Below, one piece after another: positions 1 to 9,358 of a stretch of 52,092 nt of DNA. This stretch comes from Colwellia sp. D2M02. GTDB lineage: Bacteria > Pseudomonadota > Gammaproteobacteria > Enterobacterales > Alteromonadaceae. Below the pieces are notes generated by a model. It made no database searches. It was given only the letters and a program-made list of their open reading frames with translations, and was not told where the DNA came from. How positions within the stretch are numbered: the first letter of the stretch is position 1; each line of letters opens with the position of its first letter. The DNA is taken from NCBI RefSeq assembly GCF_018860755.1, contig NZ_JAHKPW010000058.1, positions 149,714-201,805 on the forward strand, read 5' to 3'. The position numbers were made by a program, and so were the translations under genes.

Positions 1-143
1 TTCAGAAAAATAATTTTTGCTGATATTTCAATTTGTTAAATATCTCTTAAACCCAGTTCAGGTTAAGTAACCTGTTTTTTAGAATTTAATAGCTACCGTC
101 TTTCATTTTAGTTTAATCGTTATTACGAAGCACAAGGAAGATT

Positions 144-812
144 ATGAGTCATAAAAATATACTATTAATCACTAGCGTTATTGGCATGTTAGCCACAGGC
201 TTTAGTGCTAGCTCAGCAGCCAATTACACCAAACGTGATGGCAAGTGGGAAAGCTCTTTTGCGCTTTTGAGTAGTCAATCAACTTCTATAGATGGGCAAA
301 ACGGTAGTGGTGTTGAAATTGATAGCGATGTTGGTTGGGGCTTTACCTTAGGTTATAACCTCAATCCACACATTTTATTAAATTTTGAATTTTCAGCGTT
401 GACGCCTAAGTATGATGCTACTTTCGTTGATGATGGCGGGAGCCCTTATAACGTTAATCATGAAATGGATGTGATGCAAAGTCAGTTTAATGTGGTGTAT
501 CACTTTATGACTGAGCGTTTTACACCGTTTGTTCAAGCAGGTGTTGGTTGGAGTTACCTTGATAGTAATATCGCTAAGGGGCCACCAAACTCTATTTGTT
601 GGTGGGATCCGTGGTGGGGTTACGTCTGCGATAGCTACCAAAACACTTTTAACGATACTCGCTTTTCTTACAATGTTGCCGCAGGCGTACGTTACGAGTT
701 AGATAACAGCATGTTCTTTCGTGCTAGTTATCAGCAAAGCTGGATTGACTTAAGTAGTTCTGATAATGCAAATTTAGGCATATTTCACCTTGAATTTGGT
801 TCAATGTTTTAA
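144..812 (+). CDS. Outer-membrane beta-barrel protein, OmpW/OmpA-barrel-like
   Basis: A 222-residue exported protein. The N-terminus is a clear signal peptide (hydrophobic stretch to about residue 25, Ala-rich cleavage region ASSAA). The rest alternates polar and hydrophobic residues with many aromatics, as in eight-stranded barrels, and the last residue is Phe, the usual BAM recognition end. A Trp/Cys-rich insert around residues 150-165 (CWWDPWWGYVC) is probably an external loop closed by a disulfide. The start ATG is preceded by AAGGAAG at 134-140. It is monocistronic and followed by a strong terminator. Its position beside a maltodextrin regulator is suggestive only; no sugar-porin features are visible. 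The fold call is confident, the function unknown. Confidence 0.75.
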   Translation: MSHKNILLITSVIGMLATGFSASSAANYTKRDGKWESSFALLSSQSTSIDGQNGSGVEIDSDVGWGFTLGYNLNPHILLNFEFSALTPKYDATFVDDGGSPYNVNHEMDVMQSQFNVVYHFMTERFTPFVQAGVGWSYLDSNIAKGPPNSICWWDPWWGYVCDSYQNTFNDTRFSYNVAAGVRYELDNSMFFRASYQQSWIDLSSSDNANLGIFHLEFGSMF

Positions 813-837
813 ACGATTTACTTTATCGTTTTCATCG

Positions 838-876
838 AAAAACCTAAATAAACGTAAGTTATTTAGGTTTTTTGTT
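838..876 (+). terminator. Rho-independent terminator after the barrel-protein gene
   Basis: A 12-bp perfect inverted repeat (AAACCTAAATAA, then TTATTTAGGTTT) with a 6-nt loop is followed by a T-run. It lies 26 bases past the stop codon of the outer-membrane protein gene. Confidence 0.85.
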
Positions 877-1022
877 TTTTAGGTAAGGTCTTTTTATTAT
901 TGAACCGTACTATGCCTGTATTTGTTACGTGTATTTGTTGGTTTACTAAGTTGTTAACAGCTATACATGTTAATAGCACTGAGGTATATTCTGTTGAGTT
1001 TTTGTTCTTTTAGGTGCTTGGT

Positions 1023-2045
1023 GTGAAAGAAAAGTCTACGTCATTTGATATTGCTTATAGAGCAGGTGTTTCTCAATCAACGGTCTCTAGGGCATTACGT
1101 AATAGCCCCTTGGTTAATGCCGCGACGCGCAGTAAAATCCAAGCGATAGCAAAAGAGTTAAATTATAAGGTTGATAAAAATGCCAGTAATTTACGCTCTC
1201 AGCAAAGTGATACCATTGCGTTATTATTGTTTGAGGATCCGACTAATGACGACTCAGCAATAAACCCATTTTTCTTATCTATGCTTGGTAGCATTACACG
1301 TGCTTGTGCAAGTAAAGGATATGATCTACTTGTTTCTTTTCAGCAAGCCAGTGAAGATTGGCACGCCGATTTTGAAGACAGTAATAAAGCTGATGGACTT
1401 ATTTTACTTGGCTATGGCGACTATGTTGATTACGAAGAAAAATTGGTCAAACTGCTTGACCAAGGTACTCATTTTGTTCGTTGGGGCGCTGAAGTTAAGC
1501 ATTTACCCATTATTTCTGTAGGCTGCGATAACTTCACTGGTGGCAAAGAAATTACTGAGCATATAATTAAACTCGGCAGAAAAAGCTTTGCGTTTTTAGG
1601 CAGTGCTTCAAGTCATGCTCCAGAGTTTTTTGAGCGTTATAAAGGTCACTGTCAGGCATTAAAAGCACATCAGTTGACGGTAAACCCAGCGCTGCAATTT
1701 AATGCTATGTATACTGAAGAGTCTGGCTATCAAGCCGCTTGTCGATTGATTAATAGCGGTGAAAGTTTTGATGCTATTTGCGCTGCTTGTGATTTGATTG
1801 CAGTTGGTGCAATGCGTGCTTTACAGGAGCATGGTTTTAAAATTCCGGAGCAAGTTTCTGTGGTTGGCTTTGATGATATCGCGATAGCGAGTTTTACCTT
1901 TCCACCCTTAACAACGGTTAAGCAAGATACTAAGCTGGCAGGAGAGTTACTGGTAAATACATTGTTGAGTTTGATTCATGGTGAAGAGGCGAGTACGACG
2001 CTAATTCCTCCTGAGCTGGTAATGCGAAAGTCTTGTGCTAGTTAA
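1023..2045 (+). CDS. malR: LacI-family transcriptional regulator, probable MalR of the maltodextrin regulon
   Basis: A DNA-binding repressor/activator of about 340 residues. The N-terminal LacI helix-turn-helix (DIAYRAGVSQSTVSRAL) is followed by a hinge helix and a periplasmic-binding-protein-like effector domain (about residues 60-340) that ends in the family motif VVGFDDIAIASFTFPPLTTV. GTG 1023 is preferred as start because AGG at 1012-1014 sits 8 bases upstream; GTG 1014 in the same frame has no such site. It faces the MFS transporter convergently and sits beside maltose, glucokinase and glucosidase genes. Six ATACGTAT-centred palindromes in three promoter regions of the window are the likely targets, as known for LacI-type MalR proteins of gammaproteobacteria. 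No such site lies before its own gene. The maltose role is inferred from context. Confidence 0.85.
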   Translation: MKEKSTSFDIAYRAGVSQSTVSRALRNSPLVNAATRSKIQAIAKELNYKVDKNASNLRSQQSDTIALLLFEDPTNDDSAINPFFLSMLGSITRACASKGYDLLVSFQQASEDWHADFEDSNKADGLILLGYGDYVDYEEKLVKLLDQGTHFVRWGAEVKHLPIISVGCDNFTGGKEITEHIIKLGRKSFAFLGSASSHAPEFFERYKGHCQALKAHQLTVNPALQFNAMYTEESGYQAACRLINSGESFDAICAACDLIAVGAMRALQEHGFKIPEQVSVVGFDDIAIASFTFPPLTTVKQDTKLAGELLVNTLLSLIHGEEASTTLIPPELVMRKSCAS

Positions 2046-2081
2046 CCTGAGCTCGGCTTAATAAATGTTTCTCTTAAACCT

Positions 2082-2121
2082 AAAAAGCCAAGTAACTATA
2101 TAAAATAGCCCTTGGCTTTAT
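2082..2121. terminator. Bidirectional terminator between convergent malR and the MFS gene
   Basis: AAAGCCAAG at 2084-2092 is complementary to CTTGGCTTT at 2111-2119, flanked by A- and T-rich ends, in the gap between two converging genes. Confidence 0.6.
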
Positions 2122-2158
2122 AAGCATCGATGATTGGTGCTTGCCCACACCTGAGTGT

Positions 2159-3610
2159 TTATGTTTGTTCAGCAGTTTCTTTTACAAAATAAACGGATAA
2201 TGCGGCAAGTAACATCGAAACGCCTGCGAGCATCATGATATAAATGGCTTGATTATCAAAAACTGTTGTTAGTATCCAACCAGCTAAAATACCTGAAACT
2301 ATCTGCGGCGCAGCAATACTAAAGTTAAATATTCCCATATAAACCCCAGTTTGCTTCACTGGCAGCGAGCCCGCTAAAATAGCATAAGGCATTGCTAATA
2401 TAGCTGCCCATGCAATGCCAATACCTATCATAGGTAGTAGCAATAATACGGCACCATGAGGTACTGATATTTGGGTAATACCTAAGTTAACTAAAACGAG
2501 TTCAGGGCTTTGTAATAATATAATACTTAAATAGCCTATAGCGCCTGCTAGCAGTGATAAACTATATGTTAACTTTCTACCAATAGCATTAGCCACTTTA
2601 GCCATAAAGAGTGACGCTATTGCTGCAAATAATGAATAAGCAGCAAAAATAATACCGACCCAGTCGCCAGCGGCTCCTTTCGCTTGAGCAATATTGGTTG
2701 GTATTACGCCGATACTATTTAAATAGGTAGGATCAAACCATTTTGCCTCTACTCCCCAAATATGCTGAGTTATTGCTGGCATGGTATAAACCCACATAAT
2801 GAAAAGCGCAAACCAAGAGAAAAACTGCACTAAAGCTAGCTGCTTCATAGTGCTTGGCATGGTTTTCATTAATGAGAAAAATCCTAATAATTTCTCAAAT
2901 AGTGACAAGGGTTTTACTTGTGTTTCTATTGGCGCTAAACCATGAGTACCAGGGGCATACTCTTTGGTACGTAATACGGTCCACAATACTGAACCCAACA
3001 TAACACTGGCGCCTAAATAAAACGCCCAAATTACCGAAGGGGCAACGTTGCCAGCACTAGCGGTATTTTCTAAACCAACAACATTGGTGAGTACAAAAGG
3101 TAATATTGACCCAAAGACAGCGCCTAAATTAATTAAAAATGACTGTATTGAGTAACCAATATTTCGCTGCTGAGCAGGTACCATATCAGAAACTAAAGCT
3201 CTAAATGGTTGAAAAGCTAGGTTAAAAGAAGCATCCATCACTGCTAGCATCATAGCGCCAAACAATAAAGGTGTTATAAAGCTGGCGAGTGTTGCTGAAT
3301 TTGGCATTAGTAACATACCAATAGCTGCGGCAATACCACCGGCCAAAATATAAGGGTTACGGCGACCTAGTCGGTTCCACGTTTTATCCGAAGCAGCGCC
3401 AACAATTGGTTGAATAATCAAACCCATAATTGGGGCTACTAGCCAAAATAGTGATAATGAATGTAGATCAGCCCCTAAGTCAGATAATATGCGGCTCGCA
3501 TTAGCATTTTGTAATGCAAAGCCAAACTGTACACCGAGAAAGCCAAAGCTTACATTCCAAATTTGCCAAAAACTTAGGCGGGGCTTGTGTTGGTTATTAA
3601 TGTTGCTCAT
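2159..3610 (-). CDS. MFS sugar transporter of the GPH/SLC45 type, probable maltose/maltodextrin importer
   Basis: A 483-residue inner-membrane carrier with about 12 hydrophobic segments. After TM2 it carries the loop motif SDKTWNRLGRRNPYI (residues 74-88), typical of the sucrose/maltose carriers of the GPH/SLC45 group. Proton or sodium symport of maltose or short dextrins from periplasm to cytoplasm is inferred from the family and from neighbouring glucokinase and alpha-glucosidase genes. Marine Alteromonadales commonly use such an MFS protein instead of MalEFGK. The gene follows glk on the same strand after 177 bases and has its own MalR-type operator (3772-3779) in that gap. A long hairpin in its leader may lower its expression relative to the upstream genes. 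Confidence 0.88.
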   Translation of the reverse strand: MSNINNQHKPRLSFWQIWNVSFGFLGVQFGFALQNANASRILSDLGADLHSLSLFWLVAPIMGLIIQPIVGAASDKTWNRLGRRNPYILAGGIAAAIGMLLMPNSATLASFITPLLFGAMMLAVMDASFNLAFQPFRALVSDMVPAQQRNIGYSIQSFLINLGAVFGSILPFVLTNVVGLENTASAGNVAPSVIWAFYLGASVMLGSVLWTVLRTKEYAPGTHGLAPIETQVKPLSLFEKLLGFFSLMKTMPSTMKQLALVQFFSWFALFIMWVYTMPAITQHIWGVEAKWFDPTYLNSIGVIPTNIAQAKGAAGDWVGIIFAAYSLFAAIASLFMAKVANAIGRKLTYSLSLLAGAIGYLSIILLQSPELVLVNLGITQISVPHGAVLLLLPMIGIGIAWAAILAMPYAILAGSLPVKQTGVYMGIFNFSIAAPQIVSGILAGWILTTVFDNQAIYIMMLAGVSMLLAALSVYFVKETAEQT

Positions 3611-3649
3611 TTAAGGCACTCTTTATTATAATTTTCGCTGAGAAATTTG

Positions 3650-3686
3650 AAAAAACACATTATTACTGGGAGAGTAATAATGTGTT
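3650..3686 (-). terminator. Perfect 14-bp hairpin with T-run in the leader of the MFS gene (attenuator-like)
   Basis: Positions 3654-3667 and 3673-3686 form a perfect 14-bp inverted repeat (arm AACACATTATTACT) with a 5-nt loop. Read on the minus strand the stem is followed by TTTTTTC. It lies downstream of the operator and 40 bases before the MFS start codon, so it could act as a partial terminator or stabilise the upstream mRNA. Confidence 0.6.
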
Positions 3687-3767
3687 ACACCAAGAGATGT
3701 CAAATAACGTGTGTTGTGCTGTTGGTTGAGCTTTAATATACGCACTTTGTCGTTTTAGCTCTAGCGC

Positions 3768-3783
3768 TTACATACGTATTCAG
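3768..3783 (-). promoter_or_regulatory. MalR-type operator upstream of the MFS transporter gene
   Basis: The palindrome ATACGTAT lies at 3772-3779 within TTACATACGTATTC. It has the same core as the sites at 7483, 7524, 7555, 28646 and 28677. It falls in the glk-MFS gap; on the minus strand a TATATT-like -10 box follows at about 3741-3736. Confidence 0.7.
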
Positions 3784-3787
3784 GATG

Positions 3788-4819
3788 TTACATTTCACCT
3801 TGTAAAATTACTGCAGCGGCGCCAAGTAAGCCTGGTTGTTCTTCGGTTATTACGTAGGTTGGCGCTTGCTCGGTAATATATGATAAACGGCCCTTAGTCT
3901 CAAAGCGTTCCCTAAAGTCACTATTTTTTAAGTAGTCGATAAAGCGAGGGACAATACCTCCAGCAATATAAACACCACCTTGACTATCCATAATCAGAGC
4001 AAGGTTACCAGCAAAGCTCCCTAATACATTGCAAAAAAGGGTAAGTGACTGCTCGCAAACTTCGCAGCTTTTATCGATAGCTTTACTGGTAATATCTTTA
4101 GCGGATAGCTTCTCTTTTACTGTGGTGATTTCTTTGCCTTGTGTTATCCATAACAGGGCTTGATAAATTTGTTCTAAGCCAAAACCTGACAGTAATTGCT
4201 CGTATGAAACACGTTTTTTTATCTGTTGAATAAAGTTAAGTACTTTTTGTTCGGTGTCATTGATAGGGGCAAAGTCAATATGTCCTCCCTCACCGCTAAA
4301 GCAATGCCATTGTGTATCACCAGCAGCCTTAATAGGCACCAAATTAGCGACTCCTAAACCTGTGCCAGGGCCGCATACCGCTATCGGTTTACCTGCAACG
4401 GTAGCACCACCGCCAATTTTAACTTTTTGTTGTTCTGACAATAACGGAATAGCCATAGCGATTGCGGTATAGTCATTAATAAAACGTAAGCTGTTTAGGT
4501 TTAGCGTTTCTTTAAGGTTTTTTTGTGAAAACTGCCAAGGTAAGTTTGTCATGCTAATTAAGTCATTATCTACTGGGCAAGCAATAGCCAAACAAGCATT
4601 AACACGAAAGGAAGCTAATTGTTTCTCTTCAATATAGTGCTTTAGTACCTCAGTGAGGCTATCAAAAGCTTCGCATTGGTAAGTTTCAATGTGAGATATT
4701 TTTACTTTCATGGCAGCGCTAGCATCTGGTGTTGCGAGTGCAAGGCGAATATTAGTACCACCAATATCGGCAATAAGATTAACCGTATTGTTATTGTTAG
4801 CTTGTTGAGTAGTTTTCAT
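3788..4819 (-). CDS. glk: Glucokinase (ROK-unrelated, E. coli Glk family)
   Basis: Cytoplasmic ATP:glucose 6-phosphotransferase, 343 residues against about 320 for E. coli Glk; the extra length is a polar, Asn/Gln-rich N-terminus. Visible motifs are the phosphate-1 loop LIADIGGTNIR (15-25), the catalytic-Asp region FINDYTA (113-119), GPGTGLG (150-156) and the glucose-binding GEGGHIDFAP (176-185). It converts glucose released by the neighbouring alpha-glucosidases to glucose 6-phosphate. It starts 42 bases after the GH31 gene on the same strand, so it is probably co-transcribed from the operator-controlled promoter near 7.5 kb. Confidence 0.93.
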   Translation of the reverse strand: MKTTQQANNNNTVNLIADIGGTNIRLALATPDASAAMKVKISHIETYQCEAFDSLTEVLKHYIEEKQLASFRVNACLAIACPVDNDLISMTNLPWQFSQKNLKETLNLNSLRFINDYTAIAMAIPLLSEQQKVKIGGGATVAGKPIAVCGPGTGLGVANLVPIKAAGDTQWHCFSGEGGHIDFAPINDTEQKVLNFIQQIKKRVSYEQLLSGFGLEQIYQALLWITQGKEITTVKEKLSAKDITSKAIDKSCEVCEQSLTLFCNVLGSFAGNLALIMDSQGGVYIAGGIVPRFIDYLKNSDFRERFETKGRLSYITEQAPTYVITEEQPGLLGAAAVILQGEM

Positions 4820-4861
4820 AAGTTGCTTATCGTTAAAGTATAATGATTAATTTTTTGTCAT

Positions 4862-7405
4862 TTAAAGTAAAGTTAGCGTTGCTGGTTGATGTTGCCAGCT
4901 GAACTTTACCGTTAATGTTTTGTTTTTTTCATGCCAAACGCTGTTAGTAATGGCGCTATTGTTTAAATGAATCGCTGTTGGCGGCTTTTGCCAATTATGG
5001 ATCACCATTGTGATAATGCGCTCTTGTGGCATACCTTGATAACCAAAACCGCTATTGATTTTGTTCAGTGAACTATTGAGGCTATTAAGCTGATTTTTAC
5101 GAGAGAGCTTAATAGTAAGTTTTTGCGCTTTTTGTTCAGCCTCAAATTGCAGTAATTCAAATAAACCTTTATCCATAGCGTGTGCAGTTTTTCCGTCATC
5201 TTCATACATCTCATAGCGAGCGGAAGTTACAGATGAATCCGCATAATAGTGTAAGTTTAGTCTGCTGTGCTGATAATCTTCAGTTGACTGAATTGCATCA
5301 ACCATAGGAATAAAAGAACCCGCTCGCACTAACACCGGTAAGGTATTGATATCGGTGGCAAGGGTTATGGTCTGTTTTCCTTGGTATTTAGGGCTTGGTT
5401 TGTGCTCTGCTGGAAAGTATTCAAACCAAACGCCAGCAGGTAAGTCGACTTCAATATGCTTAACGTCAGGATTAACGACTGGGGTCACTAAAAAAGCATC
5501 GCCCCATAGGTAGCTGTGCTTATTGTCTATGAGGCTTATGTCTGCCTCGTCTTCAAAAAACAGTGGGCGCATTAGCGGCATGCCAGTGCGACTATTTTGA
5601 TACGCTAAGCTATAGTTGTAAGGCAGTAGTTGATACCTGAGTTTGATAAATTTTCGTAAAATATCTTGGGTATTTTTATCATGAAAGACTACTTCTGCAG
5701 CAATGTTATCCTGTGCATGGGGGCGATAAATAGGTTGGAAAACACCGTATTGTAACCAACGAATGTATAACTGCTTATCAAAGCTTTCCCCGCCAGCAAA
5801 GCCCCCTAAATCAGAGTGAGTATAGGCCATGCCTAATATACCCATTTGTAAACTTAACTCAACTTGTGGCTTTAATCCGCCCCAAGAACGACTAACATCA
5901 CCTGTCCATGGGATCATCCCGTAGCGTTGTGAGCCCGAAAACCCTGAACGCATTAAAATAAAAGGTCGCTCGTTAGGGTTAATGGCTAATTGGTTATTAT
6001 AAACCATTTTAGCCCACTGATGGCCGTAAGCATTATGAATAGCATCACCATTAACCACACTGTTATCGCTTAAGGTATGTAAGGTGTCACTTGGATGCAC
6101 TTCAGGCTCGCCTAAGTCGCCCCACCAGCCAGTCACGCCTTGTTGGTATAAATCGGTATAAATATTATTAAACCATTGTTGACCTTGGTTACTAAAAACA
6201 TCGACTAAACCGGTGTTTCCAAAATAAAAGTCGAAGCGCTTAGGGCCTCCATCAGCATTTTTCGCTAACGCTTGTTGCTCGCTTGCTTCTTGCCATTTAC
6301 TTGATGTAGTTAAAACAAAAGGCTCAGTAATTAAAACGGTTTTCACCCCTTGTGCTTTAATATCTATCATCATTTTTTGGGGCGTAGGAAAAGTGTCTTT
6401 ATCCCAAGCTAAGTTACCCATATGCCCTTTAATATCTTTACCAAACCAATATAAATCGAGTACGAGTGCATCAAGAGGAATGTCTAAATCAACAAATTTT
6501 TTTACCGTGCCTCTCACTTGCTGTTCGTTGCGGTAACCAAAACGAGAAGCAAAATTTCCTAATGTCCAACGGGCAGGTAGCGGCTGTTTTCCTGTGACAT
6601 TCACATAGTTATTAATTAACTCAGGGTAGGTTTCTCCGGCAAAAACAAGGTATGCCATACGACCAGAAACGGCTGAAAATTGCATAATGTTTTGCTCAGC
6701 ATTTGCTAGGTCTAAGTAGCCTTTGGCTGAATTATCAAATAAGACAATGTACTTGTTACTCGACATAACTGCGGGTAAGCCAAAATTCATTTGGCTTGAT
6801 TCGGTGGTATAGCCATAGTGGGCTTTATTATATAAAGGCATAGCATGGCCACGCCTATTCATACCAAGAACGCGCTCGCCACCACCGAGTAGTTTTTCGG
6901 TATCGTCAAGGTGAAAACGAAAGCCTTGTACTGCAATATTTTGCTCATTTTCCTTAACTGAACCGCTAAAGTAACCAGACTCCTCCGCTAAGAGTAGTTT
7001 ACTTGGTTGTTGGTTATTTTGCTGATAGTAACGGATGGCAAAAGGTGACTTTTGAATAACAGCGGTTAACTGCTTCGTTGTAAAGGTGAGTTGCTCTTGG
7101 CTGTCTTTGGTACTAAAACTAGATTTTGGCGCTTGCTCTTTTATAGCAAAAGAGGGGAGTTGCTGCGCAGGAAATTTTGATTGCTCTATTTGATATACCA
7201 CTTCTACCGCACCGCTGTAATTGCTTAAGCTGACACGACCTAGCTTAGTATTAATGACTAGACTATTATTTTTTATTTCGTGACTAAGGTAGTGGTTATT
7301 ATTAAGAGACTCGCTCGCGAGTACTTCATTGACGCTGCCTGATGTAAGAATACATAAAACAGATAACAGGCATAGCGATAAATTTTTAAATAATAGAGAA
7401 CGCAA
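4862..7405 (-). CDS. Exported GH31 alpha-glucosidase
   Basis: An 847-residue hydrolase that removes terminal glucose from maltodextrins. An N-terminal signal peptide (about residues 1-30) puts it in the periplasm or outside. An N-terminal beta-sandwich precedes the GH31 barrel. The nucleophile motif WWGDLGEPE places the catalytic Asp at residue 430, and WTGDVSRSWGGL supplies the acid/base Asp503. The C-terminal part, with YEDDGKT, is the usual GH31 beta-sandwich tail. The start codon is TTG, with AAGG seven bases upstream. It is the first gene of a minus-strand unit GH31-glk-(MFS) and diverges from the GH13 glucosidase across a region with three operators. The family call is firm; exact linkage preference (alpha-1,4 versus alpha-1,6 or xyloside) is not readable, and context favours alpha-1,4. 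Confidence 0.9.
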   Translation of the reverse strand: MRSLLFKNLSLCLLSVLCILTSGSVNEVLASESLNNNHYLSHEIKNNSLVINTKLGRVSLSNYSGAVEVVYQIEQSKFPAQQLPSFAIKEQAPKSSFSTKDSQEQLTFTTKQLTAVIQKSPFAIRYYQQNNQQPSKLLLAEESGYFSGSVKENEQNIAVQGFRFHLDDTEKLLGGGERVLGMNRRGHAMPLYNKAHYGYTTESSQMNFGLPAVMSSNKYIVLFDNSAKGYLDLANAEQNIMQFSAVSGRMAYLVFAGETYPELINNYVNVTGKQPLPARWTLGNFASRFGYRNEQQVRGTVKKFVDLDIPLDALVLDLYWFGKDIKGHMGNLAWDKDTFPTPQKMMIDIKAQGVKTVLITEPFVLTTSSKWQEASEQQALAKNADGGPKRFDFYFGNTGLVDVFSNQGQQWFNNIYTDLYQQGVTGWWGDLGEPEVHPSDTLHTLSDNSVVNGDAIHNAYGHQWAKMVYNNQLAINPNERPFILMRSGFSGSQRYGMIPWTGDVSRSWGGLKPQVELSLQMGILGMAYTHSDLGGFAGGESFDKQLYIRWLQYGVFQPIYRPHAQDNIAAEVVFHDKNTQDILRKFIKLRYQLLPYNYSLAYQNSRTGMPLMRPLFFEDEADISLIDNKHSYLWGDAFLVTPVVNPDVKHIEVDLPAGVWFEYFPAEHKPSPKYQGKQTITLATDINTLPVLVRAGSFIPMVDAIQSTEDYQHSRLNLHYYADSSVTSARYEMYEDDGKTAHAMDKGLFELLQFEAEQKAQKLTIKLSRKNQLNSLNSSLNKINSGFGYQGMPQERIITMVIHNWQKPPTAIHLNNSAITNSVWHEKNKTLTVKFSWQHQPATLTLL

Positions 7406-7475
7406 AGTAATACCTTAAGTGAGAGTGGTAATTGGTCAGTATTCAAGATGATAACCTTAGTATTGTCTTGCCAGC

Positions 7476-7496
7476 ATCTTGAATACGTATGCAAGT
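7476..7496. promoter_or_regulatory. MalR-type operator 1 in the divergent glucosidase intergenic region
   Basis: ATACGTAT at 7483-7490 in the context TTGAATACGTATGCAAG, 78 bases upstream of the GH31 start. The same TTGAATACGTATGCAA context recurs at 28674. Confidence 0.75.
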
Positions 7497-7513
7497 CATA
7501 TTAAGTATTAGCG

Positions 7514-7541
7514 AAAAAATTACATACGTATGTAATTTTTT
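7514..7541. promoter_or_regulatory. MalR-type operator 2, a 28-bp perfect palindrome
   Basis: Positions 7514-7541 are perfectly self-complementary around the C|G centre at 7527/7528, with core TTACATACGTATGTAA. It lies between the two divergent glucosidase genes and is the strongest operator candidate in the window. Confidence 0.8.
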
Positions 7542-7549
7542 ATAAAGCC

Positions 7550-7568
7550 TATACATACGTATGCAGAG
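7550..7568. promoter_or_regulatory. MalR-type operator 3 in the divergent glucosidase intergenic region
   Basis: ATACGTAT at 7555-7562 in the context TACATACGTATGCAG. Its centre is 31 bp from that of operator 2, about three helical turns, which would put bound dimers on the same DNA face. Confidence 0.75.
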
Positions 7569-7687
7569 ACTATTACCTACGTTTTTAATTGCGTATTCTT
7601 ATTTGAAAGAATTATTCCGTGTTGATGGCACTTTTTACAAGCAATAGGCTTAAGTGGCTCAATTGGCGCAAATGTTGAGGTTTTCAA

Positions 7688-9358
7688 ATGAGTGAACAAA
7701 TGTGGTGGCGTGGTGCAGTTATTTATCAAATTTATCCGCGTAGCTTCTGTGATGCTAATCAAGACGGCATTGGTGATCTTCCTGGTATTATTAGCAAGTT
7801 AGATTATATTGCCAGTTTAGGGGTTGATGCTATTTGGATTTCGCCATTTTTTAAGTCGCCAATGAAAGACTTTGGTTACGATATTAGCGATTATCGTGAT
7901 ATCGATCCTATTTTTGGTACTTTAGCTGACTTTGATGAGTTAGTTGCCAAGGCGCATGAGCGCGGTATTAAGATTATGATTGATCAAGTACTTAGCCATA
8001 CCTCAGACCAGCATCAGTGGTTTATTGACTCAAGAGAAGATCAAACTAACGATAAAGCTGACTGGTATGTATGGAGCGATGCTTCTCCAGACGGCACAGC
8101 ACCTAATAACTGGCTTTCTATTTTTGGTGGTTGTGGTTGGACATGGGATCCTCGTCGCCAGCAATACTATTTACATAACTTTTTATCGAGTCAACCTGAT
8201 CTTAACTTTCATAATGATGAGGTAAGAAAAGCGGTATTAGACAATATTGAATTTTGGCTAAAGCGCGGTGTTGATGGCTTTCGACTTGATGCGATTAATT
8301 TTTGCTATCACGATGCTCAGTTACGAGATAACCCGGCAAAACCAAAAGAGTTGAGAACGAATATTGGTTTTGATGAGAAAAATCCTTATGCCTACCAGTA
8401 TCACTATTACAACAACACCCAAGATGAAAACTTAGGCTTTATGGAAGATATTCGACGTTTACTTAATAAGTATCCGGGTAGCGTTGCCTTAGGTGAAATA
8501 TCGTCAGAAGACTCACTAAAAACCATGGCTGAATATACGCAAGGTAACGAGCGTTTACATATGGGCTATAGCTTTGACTTACTTACCGATAACTTTAGCG
8601 CAAGTTATATCAAACAAGTAGTTGAAACTCTTGAGGCGCGAGTTGCCGATGGTTGGCCTTGTTGGGCCATTTCAAACCATGATGTGCAACGTGTAGTCAC
8701 TCGCTGGGGAGGCTACAAAAGTAAAACCTTTGCTAAAATGTTGTTTGCCATGATTGCTTCTTTACGCGGTAGTATTTGTAGTTACCAAGGTGAAGAGCTG
8801 GGCTTAATAGAAGCCGATATTGCGTTTGAAGATATTCAAGACCCTTACGGGATTACTTTCTGGCCACAATTTAAAGGCCGAGATGGTTGTCGTACTCCGC
8901 ATCCATGGCAGCATGACTTAGCTAATGGCGGCTTTAGTGAGGCTAAACCTTGGTTGCCGGTATCGAAAGACCACGTAGCTAATGCGGTTGACTTACAAGA
9001 AGAAGATATTGATTCAGTGCTAAATAGCTATCGACACTTCAATCGCTGGCGCAAGCAACAGCCAGCGTTATGTTACGGTGATATTAGTTTTATTAACACA
9101 GCAGAGCCTTTGTTAACTTTTGTTCGCCATTATCAAGGTGAGCAGTTATTAGTTTGTTTTAACTTCAGTGAGCAAGAGCAAAAAGTCGATATTTCACAAT
9201 TTAATGCTTTATGTGAACTTGACATTAATACCGAAAACTTAAATGAAGTAAAAGGTCATAAACTGGCGGTAGCCACTCTTACTAATAACATTCTGCTAAT
9301 ACCTGCGTTTGGTTGTTTTTATGGCAAATTAAACACTGTAAACAAAGCGAGTAGCTGA
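7688..9358 (+). CDS. Cytoplasmic GH13 alpha-glucosidase (oligo-1,6-glucosidase / maltase subfamily)
   Basis: A 556-residue GH13 enzyme without signal peptide, so cytoplasmic. The sequence opens WWRGAVIYQIYPRSF, as in GH13 oligoglucosidases, then DGIGDLPGI (conserved region V side). The catalytic residues are visible: nucleophile Asp201 in GFRLDAIN, acid/base Glu270 in LGEIS, and transition-state Asp332 in SNHDVQR. It hydrolyses imported maltose and maltotriose to glucose, feeding glucokinase. GAGG precedes the ATG by 8 bases. Its TGA stop shares one base with the ATG of the downstream amylase, so the two are translationally coupled. Expression from the operator-rich region 7476-7568 is inferred. 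Confidence 0.9.
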   Translation: MSEQMWWRGAVIYQIYPRSFCDANQDGIGDLPGIISKLDYIASLGVDAIWISPFFKSPMKDFGYDISDYRDIDPIFGTLADFDELVAKAHERGIKIMIDQVLSHTSDQHQWFIDSREDQTNDKADWYVWSDASPDGTAPNNWLSIFGGCGWTWDPRRQQYYLHNFLSSQPDLNFHNDEVRKAVLDNIEFWLKRGVDGFRLDAINFCYHDAQLRDNPAKPKELRTNIGFDEKNPYAYQYHYYNNTQDENLGFMEDIRRLLNKYPGSVALGEISSEDSLKTMAEYTQGNERLHMGYSFDLLTDNFSASYIKQVVETLEARVADGWPCWAISNHDVQRVVTRWGGYKSKTFAKMLFAMIASLRGSICSYQGEELGLIEADIAFEDIQDPYGITFWPQFKGRDGCRTPHPWQHDLANGGFSEAKPWLPVSKDHVANAVDLQEEDIDSVLNSYRHFNRWRKQQPALCYGDISFINTAEPLLTFVRHYQGEQLLVCFNFSEQEQKVDISQFNALCELDINTENLNEVKGHKLAVATLTNNILLIPAFGCFYGKLNTVNKASS

